From the NCBI RefSeq assembly GCF_014873535.1, contig NZ_JADBEF010000001.1, positions 6,262,001 through 6,326,000 on the forward strand: 64,000 nt of DNA. The letters run 5' to 3'. The stretch comes from Nonomuraea africana (GTDB lineage: Bacteria; Actinomycetota; Actinomycetes; Streptosporangiales; Streptosporangiaceae). The position numbers and the translations under genes were made by a program. Shown here in pieces: positions 38,321 to 47,498 of this stretch (position 1 is its first letter; every line of letters begins with the position of its first letter). The notes under the pieces are model-generated. The model was not told where the DNA came from. It did not search any database and saw only the letters and a program-made list of their open reading frames with translations.

Positions 38321-41173
38321 TCAGGAGAAGACGTGGTCGACGACTCTGGCTGTTGCCTTGCCGTCGTCTCGCGGGGCGTACGTGGCCCTGAACGCCTCGT
38401 ACCGGTCCGCGTGCGCCGCCGCCACCGTGTCGATCGACCGCAGGGCCGCCACGACCTCCGCCGACTTCGACAGCAACGGCCCAGGAGCCTGCGCCGCCAG
38501 GTCCAGGTACAGCCCCCGCTTCGACGAGTACTTCTCCAGGTCGTAGGTGAAGAAGACGATCGGCCGTCCGGTCGCCACGAAGTCGAACATCGACGACGAG
38601 TAGTCGGTGACCAGCACGTCCGCCACCAGGAGGAGGTCGGACATGTCGGGGTAGGTGGTGACGTCGTGGGCCACGTCACCGGGCACCAGCGGCATCGCCT
38701 GCATGGGGTGCGCCCGCACCAGGAGTTCGTGGTCGGCCCCGAGCTCGGCCCTCGCCAGCGACAGGTCCAGCTTGATCGTGCTGTTCTTCCTGTCGTAGTC
38801 GCGCCACGTCGGCGCGTACAGCACGACCTTCTTGCCCTCGATCAGCCCCAGCCGTCGCCGTACGGCAGCGGCCAGCTCCTCCCTGTCGGGTGAGGTGAGG
38901 ACGTCGTTGCGCGGCAGCCCGCTCTCCAGCACCTCGCCCTTGTACCCGAACGCCTCGCGCAGCACGGGGGTGGCCCACGGCGACTGGGACAGCAGCACGT
39001 CCCAGCCGCGCACCTCGGCCGCCTGGCGGTGCCAGACCGGCGGGCGGGGGTCGCGGGACATGTGCGGCAGGTCGTTGCCGATGCGCTTGGCGGGCGTGCC
39101 GTGCCAGGTCTGGACGACGACCTGGTCGTCTCGTGCCCTGAACCAGGTGGGCAGGAAGGCGTTGGTCACGATGTGCCGGGAACGTGCCAGGGCCGCGTGG
39201 TGCTCGCGGCTGCCCGCGCGGACCACGGTGGCGGGCCCCGGCGGCACGAAGGCGCCGTCCTTGACGATCCAGATGTGCTCGCGGTCGTCTCCGCGCCGCA
39301 GCCGCTCCTCGTAGATCGCGCGGACGCTGTCGGCGTAGTGGCGGCCGTCGTTGACCACGTAGACGGTCGACTCGCGCAGTGGCTCGGCGCGCTGGGCCGG
39401 GTAGTAGACGCGGCGCAGCACGTGGGTGCCCGCGACGCCCTTCTCGTCGGCGGGGCGCGACTCCTCGGCCATCAGCACGGGCACGTCGAAGCGGGTGGAG
39501 ACGAACCGGTAGCCGCGACCGGCGAAGAAGTGCTGCGACTCGTCCAGCGTGGGCAGCGCCGCGTGCGAGACCCGCACGGGGACGATCTCGCCCGTGGGGT
39601 GGCGCACCGACAGGTTCCAGGTGCCCGACGGCATCGGGACGCGCTCCCCGAACCGCTCCATCTCGGACGGCGAGAGCCGTACCGTGAAGTCGCCGCCGGA
39701 GCGTGCCATCTCGGCGTGGAACATCAGCCCCGAGCGGTGCCTGAGCGAGAGCCGGCGCGGCCCCTCGACGTCGGGGTACTCGCCGCGCAGTTCGAGCACG
39801 GCGCCGTCCCACGCGGCGGAGGTGATCACCGGCCTGATCCGGTGCGCGGAGACGACGACGCGGTCGCGCCGGTCGCCGAGCACGGTGATCTCCCGGTCGC
39901 CGACCTGTGCCCTGGTCTCCTCCAGCGCGTCGCCGAGCATGACGGAGGCCGCGGGGTCGCCCTTGGGCTCGACCCACAGCCGCCGTCCGTCCTTCTCCTG
40001 CAGCAGAGCGGGTACGGCCAGCGTCACGAGCACGTTGGTGCCGCCCTCGACGGGCTGGAAGTCGGCGTGCATGCGGTGCCCACCGAGCCTGGCGTGGCCC
40101 TTGGTGCAGGTCCGTCCGGGCAGGAAGACGGTCAGTTCGAGGCGCTCGCCGTCGAGCCGTACCCCGGTCAGCTCGGCCCTGTTCGGCTGGAGCACGACCT
40201 GGAGCGCCCGGTCGGAGGTCCAGACCGGACGCACCCACCAGCGCGGCTTGATCCGCAGCCCCGCGGGCCGCTCGGTCCTGCCGAGGGAGGCGCCGCGCAG
40301 CAGGCCAGTGGCCCTGGCGCCGCGCGACCAGAACACGATCTCCGCGCGCCACGTGGTGGTGTCCTGGACGGCGGGCCTGTGGCGCATCTTGCGCCGCACC
40401 GCGGAGACGGCGGCGCGCAGCGACGAGCGCCAGCGCAGCGGCCACGGGCTCAGGGTGGCGGTGAAGCCCGACCAGTCGTAGTTGCACCCGGGCTCGCGGG
40501 CGGCGTGGGTGGCCTCGGGCGCGAGGGTGCGGCGGGTGCGCATCCGCACGGGCGGCAGCCAGCGGGGGCCGCGCAGCACGACGGTCGCCCGGTTGAAGCG
40601 GCGGCTGCGCACCGACAGGCCGGCGAGGTAGGCGTAGCCGTCGACGCGGAGTCTGCCGTGCTCCCAGACGATGTCGTCGATCTGGGTGACGGGCACCAGG
40701 TCGGAGCGGCGCAGCCGGTAGAGGTCGTGCGGAAGCTCGTCGGCGAAGGGCAGATCGGCGTACCAGCGCAGGCCCTTGCGGATGCGCTTGGACGGCTCGG
40801 CGGCGGCCGTGATGACCTTGGTGAGGGCGTCGCCGTCGATCAGCTCGGCGTCGGGGCGGTGCTCGACCAGGTGGTAGGCGAGCCTGCGCGCGACGGGCAG
40901 GTCGCGCTTGACGCCCTGGTCGACCTCGGCCAGGTACGGCCTGAACAGGGCGACCAGTTCGCGCCTGCGGGCGGCGCCGCGCTTGGCGGCCTGGTCGAAG
41001 CGCTGGCCGAGCGAGCCGCTCAGCACCTCGGCGTCGAACGCGCGCCGTTCGTCAGGTGGCAGCCCCGCTGACCGGACGGTCCGCATGATCACATCCAGCG
41101 GCTCCCCCCGGTCACAGAGGTCCTGGACAACCCTCAGGCGCTCGGCGACGACGTCGCCGGTCGGGGTGGCCAT
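38321..41173 (-). CDS. CDP-glycerol glycerophosphotransferase-type polymerase (teichoic acid)
   Basis: ATG 41173 with AAAGGCGG upstream; 950 aa. The C-terminal ~380 residues are a Glyphos_transf (TagB/TagF-like) domain: VVQTWHGTPAKRIG, LYAPTWRDYDRK, VRAHPMQ and DVLVTDYSSSMFDF are diagnostic. These transfer glycerol- or ribitol-phosphate from CDP-alditol to a growing teichoic acid. The N-terminal ~550 residues are beta-rich repeats typical of long actinobacterial versions, of unknown role. The protein is peripheral at the inner membrane face. No other teichoic acid genes are adjacent. Confidence 0.9.
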   Translation of the reverse strand: MATPTGDVVAERLRVVQDLCDRGEPLDVIMRTVRSAGLPPDERRAFDAEVLSGSLGQRFDQAAKRGAARRRELVALFRPYLAEVDQGVKRDLPVARRLAYHLVEHRPDAELIDGDALTKVITAAAEPSKRIRKGLRWYADLPFADELPHDLYRLRRSDLVPVTQIDDIVWEHGRLRVDGYAYLAGLSVRSRRFNRATVVLRGPRWLPPVRMRTRRTLAPEATHAAREPGCNYDWSGFTATLSPWPLRWRSSLRAAVSAVRRKMRHRPAVQDTTTWRAEIVFWSRGARATGLLRGASLGRTERPAGLRIKPRWWVRPVWTSDRALQVVLQPNRAELTGVRLDGERLELTVFLPGRTCTKGHARLGGHRMHADFQPVEGGTNVLVTLAVPALLQEKDGRRLWVEPKGDPAASVMLGDALEETRAQVGDREITVLGDRRDRVVVSAHRIRPVITSAAWDGAVLELRGEYPDVEGPRRLSLRHRSGLMFHAEMARSGGDFTVRLSPSEMERFGERVPMPSGTWNLSVRHPTGEIVPVRVSHAALPTLDESQHFFAGRGYRFVSTRFDVPVLMAEESRPADEKGVAGTHVLRRVYYPAQRAEPLRESTVYVVNDGRHYADSVRAIYEERLRRGDDREHIWIVKDGAFVPPGPATVVRAGSREHHAALARSRHIVTNAFLPTWFRARDDQVVVQTWHGTPAKRIGNDLPHMSRDPRPPVWHRQAAEVRGWDVLLSQSPWATPVLREAFGYKGEVLESGLPRNDVLTSPDREELAAAVRRRLGLIEGKKVVLYAPTWRDYDRKNSTIKLDLSLARAELGADHELLVRAHPMQAMPLVPGDVAHDVTTYPDMSDLLLVADVLVTDYSSSMFDFVATGRPIVFFTYDLEKYSSKRGLYLDLAAQAPGPLLSKSAEVVAALRSIDTVAAAHADRYEAFRATYAPRDDGKATARVVDHVFS

Positions 41174-41266
41174 GAAGGGGCACCGCCTTTCGGACCCGGA
41201 AACAGGTGGGCACGGTCCCTCGCTATGGTAATGCGCGTCACATGCCACAAATCCGCAAAAAGCGTG

Positions 41267-41587
41267 TCATGCCAGGTCAGTAGGTTTCTGAAAGTCCCCT
41301 GAAGGCAACCATCGGGCCCGTCGCATGTCGACCCTCTCGCCGCGCAACGGCATGTCCTCCTCGCGCCAGTGCTCCAGCGCCCTGTCGAGCAGCCCCGCCG
41401 CCGCCGTTCCGTCGGCGTGCACGACCCGCCACCACGGCACGCCGCCGCCCCAGGTGGACATGACCGCGCCCACCTGTCGGGGGCCGCCCTCCCCGAGATA
41501 TTCGGCGATGTCGCCGTAGGACATCACCTGGCCGGGCGGGATGCGCTCGACGACGTCGAGCACCCGCTCCCCGTACGGGCTCACCAT
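41267..41587 (-). CDS. Alkyltransferase-like (ATL) DNA-binding protein
   Basis: A 106-aa MGMT-fold protein. The helix-turn-helix region reads VMSYGDIAEYLG, and the active-site motif is PWWRVV instead of PCHRV, so the methyl-acceptor Cys is replaced by Trp. Such ATL proteins bind O6-alkylguanine without repairing it and hand it to nucleotide excision repair. It corresponds to Rv3204 by position. Its ATG overlaps the stop of the upstream 111-aa gene. Confidence 0.85.
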   Translation of the reverse strand: MVSPYGERVLDVVERIPPGQVMSYGDIAEYLGEGGPRQVGAVMSTWGGGVPWWRVVHADGTAAAGLLDRALEHWREEDMPLRGERVDMRRARWLPSGDFQKPTDLA

Positions 41588-41916
41588 GCGGCAGGGCCCT
41601 CGAGGAGGATCTCGTCGATCTTGCCGATCGGGTCGCCGTCGACCTCGATGACGCCGTCGCGCAGGTAGTAGTGCTCGCCGTCCTCGCCGAGCAGGCGACC
41701 GCCGAGCACCGCGGCCAGCCGGACGAGCTGGGCGACGTCCCAGTCCGAGGAGGGGCGGCCGACGACGCGCTCGCGCCAGTGCGCGACGGGACGCGGCTCG
41801 TCGCCCGCGACGATCTCACCCTGGTCGCGCAGCGAGAACCCGGCGGGCGCCATCGCCTTCGCGAGCTCGGCGAAGGCGAGCGGAGACTCACGCTCCACGT
41901 GCAGCTCGTAACTCAT
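41581..41916 (-). CDS. Conserved-looking 111-aa protein of unknown function
   Basis: ATG 41916 (MSYELHVERESPLAF), 111 aa, soluble, no signal or transmembrane segment. Beta-rich ends (DGEHYYLRDGVIEVDGDP) and an N-terminal strand suggest a small alpha/beta domain. I do not recognise it. It overlaps the ATL gene start by 7 nt and sits directly downstream of nothing else on this strand, so the two form a small operon. A link to DNA damage recognition is only by association. Confidence 0.55.
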   Translation of the reverse strand: MSYELHVERESPLAFAELAKAMAPAGFSLRDQGEIVAGDEPRPVAHWRERVVGRPSSDWDVAQLVRLAAVLGGRLLGEDGEHYYLRDGVIEVDGDPIGKIDEILLEGPAAW

Positions 41917-41953
41917 GAGGCGGGACCATAGCCGACAAAAGCCACGATCGGGA

Positions 41954-43120
41954 TCAGTTTCGTCGGGTTCGCTGGCTCAGCAGGGTGACCGCGCCGCCGA
42001 ACGCTACCAATCCCAGCAGCACACCGCCGCCGAACAGCCACATCCGCCACGGGCTCGGCCCCGGCGGCGAGGGCAGCGGCGCCTTCTCCCCCGCGCCGAA
42101 GTGGTGGCCGTCGGGGACGGGGACGCCGCGCTGCCGTCCGACCAACTCGCCCGCCCTGGTGAGGGCGGCCGCCGCGTCCACCACACCGAAGCCGACCTTC
42201 TCGTCGTAGCCCGCGGACGGACGGGCGCGGGCGCTGCTCGAGAGGGCCTGAGCCACCTGATCAGGCGGGAGGCCGGGGTAGCGCGATTTGATCAGCGCGG
42301 CGACCCCGGACACGAGTGCGGCGGCCGCGCTGGTGCCCTTGCTGGTGCCGAGCTCGCCGTTCGCCTTCACGACCGGCACGTCCACGCCCGGCGCGGCGAT
42401 CATGACGGAGAGGTTGTCGCTGCTGAAGGCGGCCCGCTTGCCCTGCCTGTCGATCGCCGACACCCCGATCACCCCCGGGTAGCCGGCGGGGAAGCTCCAG
42501 AAGGAGGTGTCGTTGGACACCGCGTAGGGGCCCTGGCCGTCGTTGCCGACGGCCGCGACGAGCACCACGCCCCTGTCGAGGGCGTAGGTGACGGCCTCGC
42601 GCTCGGACCTGCGCACGCCGTACGTGCCGATCGACATGCTGACGACCTTGGCGCCGCGGTCCACGGCGTAGCGGATCGCCCTGGCCAGCGGGCTCTCCCT
42701 GCCGGACTCCATGTCCTCCTCCGGCGGGACGGCCCCGCCGCCGAGCGGCTCGTCCACGGTGATCGGCACCGACAGGATGCGCGACTCCGGGGCGACGCCG
42801 ACGAAGCCGCCCTTCTCCCCCGAGGCGGCGATGAGCCCCGCCATCGCGGTGCCGTGCTCGCCGGGGGCGACGCTCTCGCGGTCGAAGACAGAGGTGGTCA
42901 TGTCGGGGGCGACCGTCACCTTGCCCTTGAGCCCAGGCGTCTGCGGGGCCACGGCGCTGTCGACCACCGCGACCGTGACGCCCGCCCCCTTGCTGACCGA
43001 CCAGGCCTGCTCGGCGTTGATCGCGGTCAGCACCCACTGCTGCTGCTCGCGGTCGGGTGGCGCGGCTGTGCCGTACAGCATCAGCGCGGCGGCCAGCAGC
43101 GACCGCACGGCGGTCAGCAC
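41954..43120 (-). CDS. Mycosin-like S8 serine protease, copy 1
   Basis: The GTG 43120 start overlaps the upstream stop (GTGCTGA); 388 aa. It has an N-terminal signal-like helix, then the subtilase triad: Asp in VAVVDSAVAP, His in GEHGTAMAGLIA and Ser in GTSAAAALVSG (the more usual context is GTSFAA). The C-terminus has a Pro-rich linker, a transmembrane helix (WLFGGGVLLGLVAFGG) and a short RTRRN tail. This is the topology of type VII secretion-associated mycosins: membrane-anchored, protease outside. No ESX genes are in the window, so its role may be independent. Confidence 0.87.
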   Translation of the reverse strand: MLTAVRSLLAAALMLYGTAAPPDREQQQWVLTAINAEQAWSVSKGAGVTVAVVDSAVAPQTPGLKGKVTVAPDMTTSVFDRESVAPGEHGTAMAGLIAASGEKGGFVGVAPESRILSVPITVDEPLGGGAVPPEEDMESGRESPLARAIRYAVDRGAKVVSMSIGTYGVRRSEREAVTYALDRGVVLVAAVGNDGQGPYAVSNDTSFWSFPAGYPGVIGVSAIDRQGKRAAFSSDNLSVMIAAPGVDVPVVKANGELGTSKGTSAAAALVSGVAALIKSRYPGLPPDQVAQALSSSARARPSAGYDEKVGFGVVDAAAALTRAGELVGRQRGVPVPDGHHFGAGEKAPLPSPPGPSPWRMWLFGGGVLLGLVAFGGAVTLLSQRTRRN

Positions 43121-44031
43121 GCGTTCCCCTGGGTGCAGCGCGGGACCTTGGGCGGCTCGGCGAGGAAGAAGGCGATCTGCCCGCCGACGGACCTGGCGGC
43201 CGGCCAGAGCTCGCTGTGCAGGATCTCCTCGGCCGGTACGGCGGCGCGCGTGCGGCCGTCGGTGTAGGCCGCCGCGGAGAAGACGATGTACGGCCCGGCG
43301 CCCACCCAGCCGTTGCGCTGGCGCTGGTCGAGGCCGAAGCGCTCGGTCACGGTGCCGGGGAAGGCGACGGGCAGCACGCCCACCCTGTCGTCGACCGAGA
43401 GCTCGTCGGTGGCCGCCACCCTGGACTCCTCGTCCTTGAGCACCGCCACGCCCACGGTGAACATGAACATCGCGCTCTGGTCGATGTAGGTGGCACGCAG
43501 CATCGTCACGCAGCCGTGCTCCTCGAGCACCTTGCCCACCGCGTTGTCGGCCGCCGCGGCGCACGCGCTCTCCGGCGCGATGCCGACCCTCCTGGCGTAC
43601 TGCTGCGCCTCGTCGAGCCCCTGGTAGGCGACCTCCTCGGGGAAGACGCCGGTGGCCGGCCACGCCTGCCACCGCCTGGCGACCTCCTCCTGCTTGTAAC
43701 GCGTCTGCTCGGCGACCGTGAGGGGCCTGGACCTGCTCTCGGCGACGAGGCCGACGGTGCCGAGGAGCACCACGACCGCGGACAGCGTCACGATGCAGCC
43801 GAGGATGCCGACAAAAAGTGCGCGAAACCGGACGCCCTGCGCCAGTGCCGCTCGCTCGGCCCGCTCCTTGGCCGCCTGTGCGTTCATGCGCCCCGTGGCC
43901 GCCGGCCATGAGCGCACGCGCGAGCGCCGGGTCACGGGGGCGCCGAGCGGGGATCCGCCCCTCGCCACCTGCCCGGTTCGGGGCAGCCCGGAGACCGGCC
44001 GCCTGCGTGCCCGCCCTGACGTGTCCCCCAC
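43114..44031 (-). CDS. Single-pass membrane protein paired with subtilase, copy 1
   Basis: Up to 305 aa. The start is uncertain: GTG 44031 has a close GAGGAG site, while ATG 43887 (MNAQAAKERAERA) would remove an Arg-rich leader. A transmembrane helix (FRALFVGILGCIVTLSAVVV) is followed by an extracytoplasmic domain with RWQAWPATGVFPEEV, LRATYIDQSAMFMFTVGV and paired Cys. It resembles the product of 45326-46048 throughout, so the two are paralogues. Its stop overlaps the subtilase start. The partnership with the protease (chaperone, anchor or inhibitor) is inference. Confidence 0.65.
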   Translation of the reverse strand: MGDTSGRARRRPVSGLPRTGQVARGGSPLGAPVTRRSRVRSWPAATGRMNAQAAKERAERAALAQGVRFRALFVGILGCIVTLSAVVVLLGTVGLVAESRSRPLTVAEQTRYKQEEVARRWQAWPATGVFPEEVAYQGLDEAQQYARRVGIAPESACAAAADNAVGKVLEEHGCVTMLRATYIDQSAMFMFTVGVAVLKDEESRVAATDELSVDDRVGVLPVAFPGTVTERFGLDQRQRNGWVGAGPYIVFSAAAYTDGRTRAAVPAEEILHSELWPAARSVGGQIAFFLAEPPKVPRCTQGNAC

Positions 44032-44129
44032 CGCTCCTCACTCAACTCGGTCGTGCCGGTGCCCTACGAGGCACCGATGCCCCGTTTTGCGCGTTTCTCC
44101 TCTGTAATTCGTCCCCCCAGCGACGCGGA

Positions 44130-45332
44130 TCATGCGTCCTGCGGATTGTCTGCCCGGCGTGTCCGCTTGACCAGGGCCGCCAGCACCAGGACAGCTGTGA
44201 GCGCGGCGACGGCCGCGGCGGCGGCGATGGAGCCGTAGAGGGCCACGCGCCGGTGGTCGCGGTGGACCACCTGCACCGGACCCGCCGCCCCGCCGAGCGA
44301 CCGAGCGGGGTCATGGGCGTCCTCTCCCCTGGCGGTGAGCGTGTGCCCGGACAGCTTCGCCGCCTCCGCGAGCGCTCCCGCCGCGTTGACGACGCCGAAC
44401 CCGGTGCCGGTGTCGTAACCGCCCGAGGGGCGCTGGGAGGCGCCCCTCGTCAGAGCCTGCGACACCATCGCGGGTGACATGCGGGGATACCTGGCCTTGA
44501 TGAGCGCCGCGACCCCTGACACCAGGGCGCTGGCCTGCGAGGTGCCCCTGCCCACCCAGTACTCGTCGCCGGGTCCGGCCCCCAGGATGTCGACACCGGG
44601 AGCGGCCAGCAGCACCGAGGGGTTCCAGTTGGAGAAGGAGGCGCGGCGCAGCCCGCTGTCGGTGGCGGCCACCGAGACCACCCCGGGGAAGGCCGCAGGA
44701 TAGGAATAGGGCGCGAAACCGCTGGCCGCGGGCTTGCGGGCGCCGTCGTTCCCCGCGGCGGCCACCAGGACGACACCCTTGGAGATCGCGTAGCGGACGG
44801 CCTCGCGCTCCTTCTGGGTGGCCAGCTCCTTGGAGATCGACATGTTGACCACCTGGGCGCCCTGGTCGACGGCGTACCTGATGCCCTCGGCCACCACGTC
44901 CTCGTAGCGCTTGGCGGTGTTGAACTGGCCGAACCCCGGCTCCTCCTCCTCGAGGATCACCCTGACGGAGAGGATCCTGGCGCGGGGGGCGACCCCGATG
45001 ACGCCGTGGGCGTTGCCGGGGCCGTGGCCGTGGCCGGCGATGAGGGAGGCCATGTAGGTGCCGTGCACCCGCAGCGGCGCCACGCCGTCGGGGTTGGCGC
45101 CGACGGTGTAGTCGGTGCCGACGGTCACCGAGCCCGCCAGGTCGCGGTGGTCGGGATCGACGCCCGAGTCGAGGACGGCCACGGTCACGCCCTCGCCCTT
45201 GCTCGTCTTCCACGCCTCGGGCAGCCGCAGGGTCTTGATCACCTGCTGCTGGCTGTCGCGCACCTCGTCGGCGTGGGCGGGCGGCGTCACGAGCAGCGCC
45301 AGCGCCAGCGCGAGAGCCACCCGCCTCAGCAC
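44130..45332 (-). CDS. Mycosin-like S8 serine protease, copy 2
   Basis: The GTG 45332 start (MLRRVALALALALL) again uses a GTGCTGA overlap; 400 aa. Signal peptide ends at PPAHA. The triad is Asp in VAVLDSGVDPDH, His in VHGTYMASLIAG and Ser in GRGTSQASALVSG. A C-terminal transmembrane helix is followed by the basic VKRTRRADN tail. Overall it is the same layout as copy 1 with a more conventional active-site environment. It lies in a tandem duplication with its membrane partner. Confidence 0.87.
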   Translation of the reverse strand: MLRRVALALALALLVTPPAHADEVRDSQQQVIKTLRLPEAWKTSKGEGVTVAVLDSGVDPDHRDLAGSVTVGTDYTVGANPDGVAPLRVHGTYMASLIAGHGHGPGNAHGVIGVAPRARILSVRVILEEEEPGFGQFNTAKRYEDVVAEGIRYAVDQGAQVVNMSISKELATQKEREAVRYAISKGVVLVAAAGNDGARKPAASGFAPYSYPAAFPGVVSVAATDSGLRRASFSNWNPSVLLAAPGVDILGAGPGDEYWVGRGTSQASALVSGVAALIKARYPRMSPAMVSQALTRGASQRPSGGYDTGTGFGVVNAAGALAEAAKLSGHTLTARGEDAHDPARSLGGAAGPVQVVHRDHRRVALYGSIAAAAAVAALTAVLVLAALVKRTRRADNPQDA

Positions 45333-46048
45333 TGCCACGCCCTGGTGCCGCATTCGGGCATGCGCGGGGTGCTCAGCTCGGCCAGGACGTGCTCACCCAG
45401 GTCGGCGGCGAAGGAGAACACCGCGGGCCGCTGCTCTCCGACCGCCCGCGCGGAGCGCCCGTCCACCTGCCCCGCGGTCGTCAGCACGACGTAGGGCCCG
45501 GCCTGCCGTACCGACCCCGCCTGACGGCCCGCCGCGGTGAACCGGTCGGTCACCGTGCCCTCGAAGGCCAGCGGTCGCACCCCTGGGACCGGCTTGCCCG
45601 AGGCGGAGAAGACCTTCTTCGCCCGTACGGCCCGCAGCTCGTCGGGGAGCGCGACCACGCCCACGGTCACGACCACACCCTGCAGGGCGTCCAGGTAGGT
45701 GGCCCTGAGGACCGCCCTGCACCCCGCCCTGCGCAGCGCGGCCTCGGCCTTCCTGTCGACCGAGCCCGCGCAGTCCGTCTTCGTGGATATGCCCACCCGG
45801 CGTGCGCGTTCCTCGCCACCCTGTTCCGCGTAGTAGACCAGGGTGGCGGGGAAGATCCGTCCGGCGGGCCAGCTGCGCCAGCGTTCGGCGATCTCCTGTT
45901 TCGCCGCCCGCTCCAGCTCCGCCTGCGTCGGGCCCCGAGTGAGCTCGGCGCCCGCCGCACTGGCCGCGATGCCCGCGGTGATCGCGCAGATCAGCGCCAA
46001 CGCGGACGTCACGACCATGGCGGGCCATGCGCGTCGTTTGCTCACCAC
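45326..46048 (-). CDS. Single-pass membrane protein paired with subtilase, copy 2
   Basis: A 240-aa protein with GTG starts at 46048/46045. N-terminal transmembrane helix (residues ~10-33), then an extracytoplasmic domain with RWRSWPAGRIFPATLVYY, LRATYLDALQGVVVTVGV, GPYVVL and paired Cys. These blocks line up one by one with the copy-1 protein (RWQAWPATGVFPEEV, LRATYIDQS, GPYIVF). Its last codons overlap the subtilase start. No known family is recognised beyond this pairing. Confidence 0.7.
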   Translation of the reverse strand: MVSKRRAWPAMVVTSALALICAITAGIAASAAGAELTRGPTQAELERAAKQEIAERWRSWPAGRIFPATLVYYAEQGGEERARRVGISTKTDCAGSVDRKAEAALRRAGCRAVLRATYLDALQGVVVTVGVVALPDELRAVRAKKVFSASGKPVPGVRPLAFEGTVTDRFTAAGRQAGSVRQAGPYVVLTTAGQVDGRSARAVGEQRPAVFSFAADLGEHVLAELSTPRMPECGTRAWQC

Positions 46049-46223
46049 TCGACCCTAATGCGGGAGGCCGAGTGGCATCCCCCGATCCGACAGGACAGGG
46101 GCGTAGGGCCTCCTCTTCCTGAAGTGAATCCTGATGTGGGTCCTGATCGCGCGGTGGCCGCACGCCCTTGACGAGGACCAGCGACACAGGACAACCGGGG
46201 CTTGCAGCTTGTTGACGCAACAC

Positions 46224-46254
46224 ATCAGGGACGCCGCACTGCGGCGTCCCTGAT
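46224..46254 (-). terminator. Terminator downstream of moeZ
   Basis: A perfect 14-bp stem (ATCAGGGACGCCGC with GCGGCGTCCCTGAT) and ACT loop, 20 bp past the moeZ stop on the minus strand, is followed there by a T-containing TGTGTTGCG. Confidence 0.8.
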
Positions 46255-46274
46255 TGGTGTGTCGTCAGTCGTGA

Positions 46275-47456
46275 TCAGTAGCTGGGCAGGCTGGGGTCGA
46301 CGGTCTTCACCCAGCTGAGCACGCCCCCGCCCACGTGGACGGCGTCGGAGAAGCCGGCGTTCTTCACGATGGCCAGCGCCTCGGCCGAGCGGGCGCCCGA
46401 CTTGCAGTGGAGCACGATGCGCTTGTCCTGTGGCAGCTTCTCCAGCGCCGAGCCGTTGAGGAACTCGCCCTTGGGGATCAGCGTCGCGCCGGGGATCGAG
46501 ACGATCTCGTACTCGTTCGGCTCGCGGACGTCGATGAGGAAGATGTCCTCGCCGCCGTCCTGCATCGCCTTGAGCTCCTGCGCGGTGATCGTCGAGCCGG
46601 AGGCGGCCTGGGCGGCCTCGTCGGAGATCGTGCCGCAGAACGCCTCGTAGTCGTCGAGCAGCTCGGTGACCGTCGGGTTCTTGCCGCACAGGACGCACTC
46701 GGGGTCCTTGCGGACCCTGACGTCGCGGTACTTCATCTCGAGGGCGTCGTAGATCATCAGGCGGCCGACGAGCGGGTCGCCGATGCCGGTGAGGAGCTTG
46801 ATGGCCTCGTTGACCTGGATGGAGCCGATCGAGGCGCACAGGACGCCCAGCACGCCGCCCTCGGCGCACGACGGAACCATGCCGGGAGGCGGGGGCTCGG
46901 GGTAGAGGCAGCGGTAGCAGGGGCCGTGCTCGGCCCAGAACACGCTGGCCTGGCCGTCGAAACGGTAGATGGAGCCCCAGACGTACGGCTTGCCGAGCAG
47001 CACGGCCGCGTCGTTGACCATGTACCGCGTGGCGAAGTTGTCGGTGCCGTCGACGATGAGGTCGTAGCCGGAGAAGATCTCCATCACGTTCTCGGTCGTC
47101 AGCGCCGTGTTGTGGATCACGACGTCGACCAGGGGGTTGATCTCCCTGACGGTCGCCGCGGCGCTCTCGGCCTTGGGCCTGCCCACGTCCGACTGGCCGT
47201 GGATGATCTGGCGCTGCAGGTTGGACTCGTCAACGACGTCGAAGTCGATGATGCCGAGGGTGCCCACGCCCGCCGCCGCGAGGTACATCAGCGCGGGCGA
47301 GCCCAGGCCACCGGCGCCCACACACAGCACCTTGGCGTTCTTCAGCCGCTTCTGCCCGGCCATGCCCACGTCGGGAATGATCAGATGGCGCGAGTAGCGG
47401 CGCACTTCATCGACGGTCAGCTCGGCGGCCGGCTCGACCAGAGGTGGCAACGACAC
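46275..47456 (-). CDS. moeZ: Adenylyltransferase/sulfurtransferase MoeZ
   Basis: The GTG 47456 start gives the usual N-terminus MSLPPLVEPAAELT; 393 aa. The E1-like domain has CVGAGGLGSPALMYLAAAG, DESNLQRQ, DGTDNFATRY and zinc cysteines CYRC and CVLC. The C-terminal rhodanese domain has HCKSGARS with the catalytic Cys. MoeZ adenylates and thiocarboxylates small sulfur carriers for molybdopterin, cysteine (CysO) and thiamine-type pathways. It corresponds to Rv3206c/MoeB1. GGGAG lies nine nt upstream. Confidence 0.93.
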   Translation of the reverse strand: MSLPPLVEPAAELTVDEVRRYSRHLIIPDVGMAGQKRLKNAKVLCVGAGGLGSPALMYLAAAGVGTLGIIDFDVVDESNLQRQIIHGQSDVGRPKAESAAATVREINPLVDVVIHNTALTTENVMEIFSGYDLIVDGTDNFATRYMVNDAAVLLGKPYVWGSIYRFDGQASVFWAEHGPCYRCLYPEPPPPGMVPSCAEGGVLGVLCASIGSIQVNEAIKLLTGIGDPLVGRLMIYDALEMKYRDVRVRKDPECVLCGKNPTVTELLDDYEAFCGTISDEAAQAASGSTITAQELKAMQDGGEDIFLIDVREPNEYEIVSIPGATLIPKGEFLNGSALEKLPQDKRIVLHCKSGARSAEALAIVKNAGFSDAVHVGGGVLSWVKTVDPSLPSY

Positions 47457-47498
47457 AGTTCTACGCTCCCGATTAGGGGGTCCTATCTCCATAGAAAC

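Noticed and set aside
41954..46048. Type VII secretion locus
   Set aside because: Mycosin-like proteases are present, but no EccB/C/D, EsxA/B or PE/PPE-type genes occur in the window.
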